Of a stretch of 64,000 nucleotides of DNA, positions 22,452-31,568 are shown one piece after another; position 1 is the stretch's first letter, and each line of letters begins with the position of its first letter. The position numbers and the translations under genes are program-made. A model generated the notes under the pieces. That model saw only the letters and a program-made list of their open reading frames with translations, searched no databases and had not been told where the DNA came from. Source of the DNA: Carbonactinospora thermoautotrophica (GTDB taxonomy: Bacteria; Actinomycetota; Actinomycetes; Streptomycetales; Carbonactinosporaceae); assembly GCF_001543895.1 (NCBI RefSeq), contig NZ_JYIJ01000019.1, positions 62,001-126,000 of the forward strand, written 5' to 3'.

Positions 22452-25400
22452 CTAGTACTGGATTTCCACGATGGTGCAGGTGAGGCGTTTTCCGGCAGGG
22501 CTGCGGTAGGTGATTCGATCTCCGATCTCCCGGTTTTTCAACGCGAGGGCCAAGGGTGAGTCGGGAGGCAACGTCTGGCCGTCCTGGGAGGAGCGGGCCA
22601 GTGTGATCACATAACGCTGAATCTCGTCCTCGCCCGGGAACCGTACGCCCACCACGCATCCGGGAATCACCCGCCGGATCTTCGTCGCCTTGTCGTTCAC
22701 CCGCGCGCCGTCCAAGAGCTTGTGCAGTTCGGCCTCACGTTCGAGCAATTGCTCGCGCCGCTTATGCCAGTCGAGGGCCAGGGACCGGACGGCGGCCCGG
22801 TCCGCTGCCGCGGAGGTGGGCGGCGAAGCCAGTTCCTGCCGGATGGCTTCCAGCTCCTCAGTCAGTCGCCGGTAGGCCCCGGACGGCAACACCAGTCCGT
22901 GGGATCGCTCCGGTTCTCGCGCTGGCGGGCGGGGAGGCTGGTTCGGGCGGGCAGGCCTCGGCGACGGCTTCGGGTCGTGTCCGGCTCCAGACTCCGCCAC
23001 CGGCGCGGGCTTTGCTGGCTGGGGAGCTTTCACAGGCTGGGACGTCTTTGCCGGTTGAGGGGCTTCTACAGGCTGGGGAGCATCCACAGGCTCGGGAGCT
23101 TCCGCCGGCTCCGCGTCGAGCGATTCGATGCCCAGCTCGTCGAGCTTCGCCCAGAGCGGGACGAGCGCTTCGTGCGGGTTACGGAAGAAGCGGCTGCCGC
23201 GGATGCGCTCAAACACCCAGCCTAGGCGTTCCAGTTCCCGCTGCCGGGACTCGTCGGCCGCCTGCTGGTCCAACCCGTGGTATGCGTCGCCGTCGCACTC
23301 CACGGCAAGGCGACGGGTGCGGCCCTCGACGACCAGGTCGATGCGGTAGCGGCCGACGGGGTACTGCGGGCGGACCCGGTACCCACGCTCGCGCAGCGCC
23401 AGGTAGACCCGCTGCTCGAAGAGGCTGTCGAACGGCTCGCGCAGCTTGTCCGGCAGCACCTCGCCGATGTCGTACACGTCCCGCTCCGCCGGGCGGGCCG
23501 TGGCGTACTGCAGCCAGCGGCGCCGGTAGTCGTCGGCGTGCAGGTCGCCGGGTTGGACACTGTGGAACAGCCACACCTGGTCGCGGGCACGGCTGGCGGC
23601 GACGTTGATGCGGCGCTTGTCGGTCTCCTTCGTCATGGCGCTGGGCCGCCGCGTGCCGTCCGTCCTCTCCAGGGAGACGACCATGCTCACGAAGATGACA
23701 TCGCGCTGGTCACCCTGGAAGGCCTCGGAGTTGCCCACGCGCAGCCCGCGGGCCTGAGCCTTGTCCACCCCGAGCCGTTCGACGAGCAGGCTGTCGATCA
23801 GCTCGGCCTGCGCGTTGCTACTCAGCAGGGTGATGACGCCCATGGTCTTGCCGGCGTAGGCCGGGTCGGCGCAGCACTGAACCACCTGCTCGACCAGAGC
23901 CTCGGCCTCGGCCTTGTTGATCGCGTTGCTGGAGCTGCCCGACATGATGGCGCCCGGCACGAAGGTGGTACGCAGTGGCGGCAGGCGGTCGGCGCCGTAC
24001 TGGCGCAGCGGCAGCAGCTTGCCGTCGTAGCAGAGCCCGTTCGAGAAGCCGATGATCTCCGGCATGCACCGGAAGTGCTCGCGCAGGACGATGCGGCTGC
24101 CCGCGAGCCGTTCGGCCACGTCGAACAGGCTGGTCCTCGGCGCGAACATGGTCTTGGTCGGCACGCCGGCCAGGTGGCGGTCCCGCAACTGGTACACCTG
24201 CTCGTGTTCTTGGCCCACCTCTTCGGGGCTGATCTGCTGGTCGTCGCCGACCACGACCACGCGGGGCGCCAGCCAGAAGAGCAGCAACGCTTCCAGGCCG
24301 GACTGGCTCGCTTCGTCGACGATCACCACGTCGAAGAGGTTGGGCCGGTCCATCGGCACGGTGGCCACGACCTGGTGCAGCGGCATGATCCACGCGGGCA
24401 CGGCCGCCTGACACGCATCCAGGTGCTCCTGGGCCTGGCGCCGGTGGCGGGCGGCGTACTTGCCGGTCCCCTTGCCCATCTTGCGGACTTCCTGGGCGTA
24501 CGCCTTCAGGTGCCAGGACTGCTCAGGGTTGCGGTCCAGGCGGCGCAGGCAGTACGACCAGCCCAGGTTGGCGGCGAGTTCCTTCAGGGCGCGCTTCTCC
24601 TGGGCCTCCGCCTCCGACAGCTCGGTCATCCAGCGGCGCTCGGCCGCCGGGTCGGTCAGCTGTCGCAGATGCTCGTCGCAGGCCGACCACGCCCACGCCT
24701 CGGCCAGCTTCGGGAGCCGCGCGTCCCAGGCCGGGTCGTCGGGGTCGGCCTCGATCCGCTCGGCGAGGGACGGGTGTCCCTTCTGGATGCGTTCGCGCGC
24801 GTAGTCGAGCGTGCGCAGGGTGGCGTTGACCTCCCGGGCCCGCGCCATCGGCCGGCAGGCTTCCGTGTACCGGTCGGGGTCGAGGTCCGCGACCGCCGCC
24901 AGCATCGCTGGCACGGCCGGCACGTGGTCGGCGCGCGCCGTGAGCTTCTCCAGCTCACGCTGCAGCGGTTCCAGCCGTGCCTCGACCTCGCGGCGCAGGT
25001 CTTCGCGCTCGGCCGCGTCCAGCGCGGCCAGCAACGTCTCGCACGCCTCGCGGGAGGCCCAGTCCACGTGCGCGACCGTGGGGTACTGCGTGCCGAACGA
25101 CCGCAGCCGCGCAAGCGTGTCCCCGAGGGCCAGCACGTCGCCGAGGACGGCCTGCTCGTCCTCCAGCCGCGCCGCGCGGGGACCCAGAGGAGAGCCCACG
25201 GGGACGGTGACCGACCATGCGTCCTCGACCGGGCGCAGCACCCGCTCGGTGTCGAGCAGCTGGTACAGGTGCTCGACCAGCTCCAGCGTCTCGCACCGCG
25301 CCCCGTCGACCCGGACCGTCTCCAGGAACTCCGCGGCCTGCTTGAACACCTTCGACTTCATGCCCAGGGGTCCGCGCAGCTTCTTGCCCGCCGCCAGGCG

Positions 25401-27524
25401 CTCCCGCAGCGCGTGGACATGGCCGAGCGCGATGCCGAGGTCGAACCGGTCCAGGCCGGTGACCAGCCGCCCGTCCAGCGAGGGGCGGCGCTCGGCGAGG
25501 ATGCGCAGCGCCTCGGCGGTGTCCTGGTACCGCTGGCGCAGCGTCCGGTCGCGGCCCTGCAGGACGTCCGTGACCGCGGCCCGGACCCAGGGCTCGGGCC
25601 GCGTGGCGAGGCCGTCCAGCCGGCGCAGCAACTCGGTGACGAGCCCGCCGAGCTGCTGCCGGGTGTCGCGGAAGAGCGCGGCCACCGTCTGGTACAGCGG
25701 CGTGTCGCGGACGTCCCGCGCCTCGGCCGCCGACTCACGGGCCTGCCGGATGCGCCCGGCCAGGTCGCGGAAGTCGTCGGGGGAGAGCTGGACCGCCTCG
25801 TCGAGCACCGAGCCGGCGCGCGAGCGCAGCTCAGGAGTCGCCGCCCGCAGCAGCCGGCGGAACTCCACGACGTCCTCCACGGAGAACGGCATGGTCGGCT
25901 CCGCCACCGGGCCGAGCCAGCCCAGCTCGGCTTCTTCCGCGAGGAGCCGCTCGGCGATCTGGGAGAGCGTCCCCCGGTAGCCGCACACCTCCAGTTCGCC
26001 GCGTTCGGCCTCCTGGATCGCCCGCAGTTGCTGGGCGGCGTGAGCCCGGCGGCGACGGGCCTTGCTCAGCCGTTCCCGAAGCTGCTCGGTCTCCTTCTCC
26101 AGGGCGGCGAGCGCGTTGTCGGAGTGCCGGGCCAGGATCGCGCTCACCGACGACTCCAGCTCGTCCCGCCCCTTGACGGTCTCGTCGGTGAGGCTGACGC
26201 ACAGCTCCTGGATCTCGGCAGGCAGCTGCTCCTTGAGAACCTTCAGCGCCCGGGCGGTGTGGCTGGTGATGAGCACCCGCTGCCCGTGGGCGAGCAGGTC
26301 GGTGACGAGGTTGGCGATCGTGTGCGTCTTGCCCGTGCCGGGCGGGCCTTGGACGAGGACCACGCGACGTTCCCGCAGCCGGGCCACGACCTGCCGCTGC
26401 TCCTCGTTGGACTCCTTGGGGAAGTACGTCTCCTGATCGGCGAACGCCTGCTGCCACTGGGACAGCGCGGCTTCCGAGACCGCCCCCTCCTCGATGCGCA
26501 GCAGCTGCTCGATGCCGGCCGGGACCTCCCGCGTCGCGACCACCGTGCTCATGATCCGCTGGAAGGCCTCGGTGAACGACCGCTGGCCCCGCTTGCGGAG
26601 CAGGAGCGCCGGGGCGAGCGTGACCCGCGGATGCCGGCCGGGGCGGTGCGGAGGCTGCAAGGCGTCGTCGTAGCCGGTGTCCGGTCCGTGCCCGTTGACC
26701 CACACCTGCAACGCGCGGGCGACCGCCGAATCCGGACCCCACAGCGTGGCTTCCGGGTCACGGAGCAGTGCGAGCACCTGCTCGCGCACCGGCCCCGGCA
26801 CCTGGTCGGCCGGGTCCAGCATGTCCTCCTCGAGGACGGGTTCCGCGCCCTCGGCCGCGGACACGGTGATCCGGCCGGTCTCGTGGTCCAGGTCGACCAC
26901 GCCCCGGATCGTGACCAGGTGGCGGCGTACCTCGCCGCCGCTGAACTCCCCGGTCAGCAGCCCGAAACCGAGCAGCAGTTCGTAGGTCTCGGCCTGGTCG
27001 GCGAGTTGCTGGCGCAGCAGGTACAGGTCGCGGTAGGCCTCGAAGACCGGGTTCTTGCGCCGTTCCGACTCCGCCCACGCCTGCCAGGCGGGCAGCCAGC
27101 GCGCGTACGCGGCGCGCACCTCCGGATGGTCGTCGAGGCGGTGCTCCGCGTACCCGGTCCGGTGCTCGCCCAAGGCCCCGACCTCGACGTGTTCGAGCCG
27201 GGCCACCTGGCGTAGCTCCGGCCGATCGCGCCTGAAGTCGGCCACCTCGCGTTCGCTCAGCCAAGGGGCGAGGTCGGGGCCGGGCGCGGGCGGCTCGGTC
27301 CGCTCCACCCGATCGGCGACGACCCAGTGCTCGCCCTCGACCTCCGGGTGCGACAGTGGGGTCGTGATCCGGGGGTCATCGGGCAGGTCGTCCAGCCACA
27401 GCACTCGCAGGTACGAGTCCGAGTCGAGGCTGCGTACCGGCCGGGTCTTCAGCCCTTGCAGCCCGATCAGGAACTCGAAGAGTCCGGTCGCGTCCCGTAC
27501 CAGCGCGTCGGGTTCTTCCTGCAT
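22452..27524 (-). CDS. Giant UPF1-like SF1 helicase with PD-(D/E)xK nuclease and C-terminal Gre-like module
   Basis: 1690 residues. Start ATG 27524 (MQEEPDALVRDATGLFEFLI) behind GGGGGAAG; the longer frame reads through the solo CRISPR repeat and is rejected. Walker A VLVQGPPGTGKTHTIANLV is near residue 390. A charged coiled coil lies around 470-510, and DVVIVDEASQSGLEALLLFW (Walker B) near 1065. SF1 motifs V-VI include EAFQGDQRDVIFVSMV and AASRARDQVW near 1280-1315. A nuclease domain follows: GRYRIDLVVEG with LAVECDGDAYHG (DUF559/MTES_1575-like, acidic residues kept) near 1390-1420. After a Pro/Ala linker, the last 130 residues read like a transcript-cleavage factor: coiled coil LTEELEAIRQELA, then an FKBP-like end with DSPLALALKNREIGDRITYR and CTIVEIQY. 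It is divergent from the SNF2-methylase operon; a role in phage defence is inferred. Confidence 0.88.
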   Translation of the reverse strand: MQEEPDALVRDATGLFEFLIGLQGLKTRPVRSLDSDSYLRVLWLDDLPDDPRITTPLSHPEVEGEHWVVADRVERTEPPAPGPDLAPWLSEREVADFRRDRPELRQVARLEHVEVGALGEHRTGYAEHRLDDHPEVRAAYARWLPAWQAWAESERRKNPVFEAYRDLYLLRQQLADQAETYELLLGFGLLTGEFSGGEVRRHLVTIRGVVDLDHETGRITVSAAEGAEPVLEEDMLDPADQVPGPVREQVLALLRDPEATLWGPDSAVARALQVWVNGHGPDTGYDDALQPPHRPGRHPRVTLAPALLLRKRGQRSFTEAFQRIMSTVVATREVPAGIEQLLRIEEGAVSEAALSQWQQAFADQETYFPKESNEEQRQVVARLRERRVVLVQGPPGTGKTHTIANLVTDLLAHGQRVLITSHTARALKVLKEQLPAEIQELCVSLTDETVKGRDELESSVSAILARHSDNALAALEKETEQLRERLSKARRRRAHAAQQLRAIQEAERGELEVCGYRGTLSQIAERLLAEEAELGWLGPVAEPTMPFSVEDVVEFRRLLRAATPELRSRAGSVLDEAVQLSPDDFRDLAGRIRQARESAAEARDVRDTPLYQTVAALFRDTRQQLGGLVTELLRRLDGLATRPEPWVRAAVTDVLQGRDRTLRQRYQDTAEALRILAERRPSLDGRLVTGLDRFDLGIALGHVHALRERLAAGKKLRGPLGMKSKVFKQAAEFLETVRVDGARCETLELVEHLYQLLDTERVLRPVEDAWSVTVPVGSPLGPRAARLEDEQAVLGDVLALGDTLARLRSFGTQYPTVAHVDWASREACETLLAALDAAEREDLRREVEARLEPLQRELEKLTARADHVPAVPAMLAAVADLDPDRYTEACRPMARAREVNATLRTLDYARERIQKGHPSLAERIEADPDDPAWDARLPKLAEAWAWSACDEHLRQLTDPAAERRWMTELSEAEAQEKRALKELAANLGWSYCLRRLDRNPEQSWHLKAYAQEVRKMGKGTGKYAARHRRQAQEHLDACQAAVPAWIMPLHQVVATVPMDRPNLFDVVIVDEASQSGLEALLLFWLAPRVVVVGDDQQISPEEVGQEHEQVYQLRDRHLAGVPTKTMFAPRTSLFDVAERLAGSRIVLREHFRCMPEIIGFSNGLCYDGKLLPLRQYGADRLPPLRTTFVPGAIMSGSSSNAINKAEAEALVEQVVQCCADPAYAGKTMGVITLLSSNAQAELIDSLLVERLGVDKAQARGLRVGNSEAFQGDQRDVIFVSMVVSLERTDGTRRPSAMTKETDKRRINVAASRARDQVWLFHSVQPGDLHADDYRRRWLQYATARPAERDVYDIGEVLPDKLREPFDSLFEQRVYLALRERGYRVRPQYPVGRYRIDLVVEGRTRRLAVECDGDAYHGLDQQAADESRQRELERLGWVFERIRGSRFFRNPHEALVPLWAKLDELGIESLDAEPAEAPEPVDAPQPVEAPQPAKTSQPVKAPQPAKPAPVAESGAGHDPKPSPRPARPNQPPRPPAREPERSHGLVLPSGAYRRLTEELEAIRQELASPPTSAAADRAAVRSLALDWHKRREQLLEREAELHKLLDGARVNDKATKIRRVIPGCVVGVRFPGEDEIQRYVITLARSSQDGQTLPPDSPLALALKNREIGDRITYRSPAGKRLTCTIVEIQY

Positions 27525-27674
27525 GTGCTTCCCCCACCCCCAAGCCATCCCTGTGCGCCGCGCTGAAGCTGGCCGGCGGACAGGTGTTTGCGTGCAGGAT
27601 AGCCAGGCGCCAGGGATGTGATGGTCGGATTCCGCGGCGAAGAAGGTTCGGGGGTCGGCGCTTCCTTGGTGGAC

Positions 27675-27702
27675 GTCGTCCCCACGCACGTGGGGGTGAT
27701 CG
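27675..27702 (+). repeat. Solo CRISPR repeat in the divergent promoter region of the defence island
   Basis: 26 of 28 positions match the array repeat: GTCGTCCCC, then ACGCACGTGGGGGTGATCG. The stem is intact. It stands alone between the start of the giant helicase gene (27524) and the start of the SNF2 gene (27923). Confidence 0.85.
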
Positions 27703-27761
27703 TGTCGGGCGCCATCATCGCCGCAATGCTGTAAGCGCTGGCCGAACAGCGGTAGCCCGGA

Positions 27762-27782
27762 GACGACACGCACACTCGACGG
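27762..27782 (+). repeat. Shared motif GACACGCACACTCGACGG, copy 2
   Basis: Bases 27765-27782 are identical to 22423-22440. The bases before it (GCCGAACAGCGGTAGCCCGG) also resemble the context of copy 1. It lies 59 bases after the solo CRISPR repeat, so repeat plus motif form a direct repeat of roughly 100 bp flanking the giant gene. Confidence 0.75.
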
Positions 27783-27922
27783 CCGCTTGAGTACAGGCTC
27801 CGGTACAGCCGACGCCGATCGCCGGGACGTGCAGGTCATGGCCGGACCCTGGTCTTGGTCTTCAGCCCACCCGAACGGCGTACAACTGGCCTAGCATCCC
27901 TACATGCCGGTGTGGCGTCCCG

Positions 27923-30900
27923 GTGGGATCGGGAGGGGGAGGAACGCTGAAGCTCGAAGAGCTCACGCCCGGCGCCAGGGTGCTCGGGGTGACACCGACC
28001 GGGGCGGTGACGGTGGTCGCCACGCAGTGGCACGGGTCCAACGCCCTCACGCTCACCTACCGCACCGCTGACAACCGGCTCGACGAGCGGCTGCTGTACC
28101 GGGACCACGAGCCGGCCCTCAAGCTCGAACGGGCTTCGACCGCCTGCGCGTTCGACGGCGACGCGAACCTGTTCCGGCTCGTCGCCGAGGCCCTACGCAT
28201 CCGGATGGCGGCGCGGTTCGACCCCATGCTGGCGGTCTCGACGAGCGACATCGAGCCGCTGCCGCACCAGATCAAGGCGGTGTACGGCGAGCTGCTGCCG
28301 CGCACGCCGCTGCGGTTCCTGCTCGCGGACGACCCGGGCGCCGGAAAGACGATCATGGCAGGTCTCTACATCAAGGAGCTGATGCTCCGGGGGGACCTCG
28401 CCCGCTGCCTCGTGGTCGCGCCCGGCAGCCTGGTCGAGCAGTGGCAGGAGGAGCTGCTGGAGAAGTTCAACCTGCGGTTCGAGCTGCTCACCCGTCAGCT
28501 CGTCGACGCGACCCCGGACGCGACGGTGTTCGAGCGCTACCCGCTCCTCATCGCGCGGATGGACCAGCTCTCCCGCTCCGACGACCTGCTGAGGCAGCTG
28601 GAGCGCTCGGACTGGGACCTCGTCGTGGTCGACGAGGCGCACCGGATGTCCGCGCACTACTTCGGGGCAGAGCTGAAGACGACCAAGCGCTACCAGCTCG
28701 GCCAGCTCCTCGGGCGACTCACCCGCCACCTGCTGCTCATGACCGCGACGCCGCACGCGGGCAAGGAGGAGGATTTCCAGCTCTTCCTGGCGCTGCTGGA
28801 CGCCGACCGGTTCGAGGGCCGCTACCGCGACGGCGTCCACTCGATCGACACCGACGGCCTGATGCGGCGCATGGTCAAGGAGGAGCTGCTCACCTTCGAG
28901 GGCAAGCCGCTGTTCCCCGAGCGCATCGCGTACACCGTGCCGTACCCGCTGTCGGATGCGGAACGCGACCTGTACGAGGCGGTCACGCAGTACGTCCGCG
29001 AGGAGATGAACCGCGCGGAAGCGCTGAAGGACGCGGGCGAGGGCAGGCGGAGCAACACCGTCGGGTTCGCGCTGACCGTGCTGCAACGCCGGCTGGCGTC
29101 CAGCCCGGAGGCGATCCTGCGGTCGCTGGAACGGCGCCGCAAGCGGCTGGAGCGCCGCCGCCACGAGATGGCGAGCGCGGGCGAGCATATCTCCGACACG
29201 AGCCTGGAGCAGCGCCTGCGTCGGCTGCTCGGCAAGGACGCCCCCGACGCGGAAGACCTCGACGACCTGCCCGGCGGCGAGCTGGAGGAGCTGGAGGAGG
29301 ACGTCGTCGACGCGGCGACCGCGGCGCGCACGCTCGCCGAGCTGGACAAGGAGATCGCGATCCTCGCCGACCTGGAGGAGCTGGCCCGGCGGGTGCGCTA
29401 CTCCGGCGAGGACCGCAAGTGGAAAGAGCTACGCGACCTGCTGCTCGACCACGAGGTCATCCGGGACGAGCAGGGCAACCTCCGCAAGATCATCATCTTC
29501 ACCGAGCACCGCGACACCCTGAACTACCTGGTCGAGCGGATCCGCTCCCTGCTCGGCCGGGACGAGGCGGTGGCCGCGATCCACGGCGGGGTCCGCCGCG
29601 AGGAGCGGCGCAAGGTCCAGGAGCTGTTCACCCAGGACAAGGACTGCCTGGTCCTGGTGGCGACCGACGCGGCCGGGGAGGGCCTGAACCTGCAGCGGGC
29701 CCACCTGATGGTCAACTACGACCTGCCGTGGAATCCGAACCGCATCGAGCAGCGGTTCGGTCGCATCCACCGCATCGGCCAGACCGAGGTCTGCCACCTG
29801 TGGAACCTCGTCGCCCAGGACACCCGCGAGGGCAAGGTGTTCCTGCGGCTGCTCGACAAGCTCGAGGAGCAGCGCCGCGCCTACCGGGGCAAGGTGTTCG
29901 ACGTCCTCGGCGAGGCGTTCGAGGAGCAGCCCCTACGCGACCTGCTGTTCCAGGCGATCCGGTACGGCGACCGGCCCGAGGTCCGGGCGCGGCTCGACCA
30001 GGTCATCGACGCCACGGTCGGCGCGGGCCTGGACCGCCTCATCGCCGAACGCGCCCTGCACCGGGACGTGCTGGCCGAGGCCGACATCGCCGAGGTGCGG
30101 CTCCAGATGGAGGAGGCGCGGGCGCGGCGGCTCCAGCCGCACTACGTCAAGGCCTTCTTCATCGAGGCCTTCACCCGGCTCGGCGGGCGCATCGCCAAGC
30201 GGGAGTCCGGCCGGTACGAGATCACCCACGTGCCGGCCGAGGTGCGGGACCGGGACCGGCAGATCGGCCTGGGCGCGCCGGTGCTGCGCCGCTACGAGCG
30301 GGTCACGTTCGAACGCCACCTGGTCCGCGTCCCCGGGCGGCCGAAGGCCGACCTGCTGGCCCCGGGGCACCCGCTCGTCGACGCCGTGGTCGACCTAGTC
30401 GTCGAGCGCCACAGCACCGTCCTCAAGCAGGGCGCGATCCTCATCGACCCGCACGGCCGGACAACCGAGCCCCGGCTGCTCGTCGCCCTCACCCAGGAGA
30501 TCACCGACGGCCACGAGCGTCCCCGAACCGTCAGCAAGCGGTTCGACTTCGTCGAACTGACCCCGGCCGGCACGGCGCGAGCCGCCGGGCCGGCGCCGTA
30601 CCTGGACTACCGGGCGCCCGACGCGGGGGAAGCGGAGCTGGCGCGCAAGCTGCTGGACGAGCCGTGGCTCGCCTCCGGGGCGGAGGAACTCGCCGTCACC
30701 TGGGCGATCGAGCACGGGCTGTCCGCGCATCTGGACGAGGTACGGCGGCGGGTCCTGCCGCTGATCGAGCGCACGCGCGCCCAGGTGCGCCAGCGCCTCA
30801 CCCAGGAGATCAACTACTGGGACGCGCGGTACGCCGACCTGCTGGACGCCGAGGCCGCGGGCCGGCCGCTGAAGATCCGCCCCGAGACCGCGTTCCGCCG

Positions 30901-31453
30901 GGCGCGCGACCTGGAAGGTCGGCTGGAGCGCCGGCTCGCCGAACTCGACCGCGACGCCCGGCTCCAGGCCAAGCCACCCCGGCTCGCTGCGGCGGCGCTC
31001 GTCGTGCCGCGCGGCCTGCTAGACCGACTCGCCGGCCGCCCGCCGGTGGCGTCGTTCGCCCTCGACACCGCCGAGGTGGAACGCCGCGCCGTCGATGCCG
31101 TGCTCGCCGCCGAGCGGGCACTCGGCCGGGAACCCGAGGAGATGCCGCACAACAACCCCGGGTACGACGTGCGCTCCCGCACCCCGGACGGGCACTACGT
31201 GTTCATCGAGGTCAAGGGCCGCGTCCTGGGTGCGGAGGACTTCCACGTCACCCGCAACGAGGTGCTCCACGGTAAGAACAGCGGCACCAACTATCGTTTG
31301 GCCCTGGTCAGCGTCCACCCCGACGGCCCGGAGCACGACGAGGTGCGCTACCTGGTGGACCCGTTCCGTGGGGTCGACTTCGGCGACTTCGCCGCCACCG
31401 GGCTGCCCGGCGACTGGCGGCGGATGTGGGAGCGCGGCGGCCCGCCGAAGTGA
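27923..31453 (+). CDS. SNF2/DEAD-like helicase with C-terminal DUF3883 (DrmD/HmaA-like)
   Basis: 1176 residues from GTG 27923. A perfect GGGAGGGGGAGG at 27932-27943 just before CTG 27947 raises the possibility of a start at LKLEELTPG instead. Walker A LLADDPGAGKTIMAGLYIKE is near residue 132, and VVVDEAHRM near 235. SNF2 C-lobe motifs include IIIFTEHRDTLNYLVERI and LVATDAAGEGLNLQRAHLMV near 520-600, then QRFGRIHRIGQ. The C-terminus (about 1070-1125) has NPGYDVRS and HYVFIEVKGR of the DUF3883 nuclease-related domain. This layout is that of the helicase in class 1 DISARM (DrmD) and Hma systems. It heads an operon with the DUF1156 methylase, 116 bp away. Confidence 0.9.
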   Translation: MGSGGGGTLKLEELTPGARVLGVTPTGAVTVVATQWHGSNALTLTYRTADNRLDERLLYRDHEPALKLERASTACAFDGDANLFRLVAEALRIRMAARFDPMLAVSTSDIEPLPHQIKAVYGELLPRTPLRFLLADDPGAGKTIMAGLYIKELMLRGDLARCLVVAPGSLVEQWQEELLEKFNLRFELLTRQLVDATPDATVFERYPLLIARMDQLSRSDDLLRQLERSDWDLVVVDEAHRMSAHYFGAELKTTKRYQLGQLLGRLTRHLLLMTATPHAGKEEDFQLFLALLDADRFEGRYRDGVHSIDTDGLMRRMVKEELLTFEGKPLFPERIAYTVPYPLSDAERDLYEAVTQYVREEMNRAEALKDAGEGRRSNTVGFALTVLQRRLASSPEAILRSLERRRKRLERRRHEMASAGEHISDTSLEQRLRRLLGKDAPDAEDLDDLPGGELEELEEDVVDAATAARTLAELDKEIAILADLEELARRVRYSGEDRKWKELRDLLLDHEVIRDEQGNLRKIIIFTEHRDTLNYLVERIRSLLGRDEAVAAIHGGVRREERRKVQELFTQDKDCLVLVATDAAGEGLNLQRAHLMVNYDLPWNPNRIEQRFGRIHRIGQTEVCHLWNLVAQDTREGKVFLRLLDKLEEQRRAYRGKVFDVLGEAFEEQPLRDLLFQAIRYGDRPEVRARLDQVIDATVGAGLDRLIAERALHRDVLAEADIAEVRLQMEEARARRLQPHYVKAFFIEAFTRLGGRIAKRESGRYEITHVPAEVRDRDRQIGLGAPVLRRYERVTFERHLVRVPGRPKADLLAPGHPLVDAVVDLVVERHSTVLKQGAILIDPHGRTTEPRLLVALTQEITDGHERPRTVSKRFDFVELTPAGTARAAGPAPYLDYRAPDAGEAELARKLLDEPWLASGAEELAVTWAIEHGLSAHLDEVRRRVLPLIERTRAQVRQRLTQEINYWDARYADLLDAEAAGRPLKIRPETAFRRARDLEGRLERRLAELDRDARLQAKPPRLAAAALVVPRGLLDRLAGRPPVASFALDTAEVERRAVDAVLAAERALGREPEEMPHNNPGYDVRSRTPDGHYVFIEVKGRVLGAEDFHVTRNEVLHGKNSGTNYRLALVSVHPDGPEHDEVRYLVDPFRGVDFGDFAATGLPGDWRRMWERGGPPK

Positions 31454-31568
31454 TAGGCAAGTAGGACTGCGAACCACGGGAGATGCGGGCGGCCGATGTC
31501 GTCGCCGCGTGCTAGCTCCTTGATCGGCGGACTGCTGGGAACCGAGTGGCGAGGTAAGGAAGGCGAGC

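Noticed and set aside
23277..27215. 1312-codon plus-strand open frame opposite the helicase gene
   Set aside because: Shadow frame produced by high GC; it has no domain and lies antisense to a gene with complete helicase motifs.
22452..27839. Longer N-terminus for the helicase-nuclease starting at 27839
   Set aside because: The extra 105 residues read through the solo CRISPR repeat and low-complexity sequence; a good ribosome site precedes ATG 27524.
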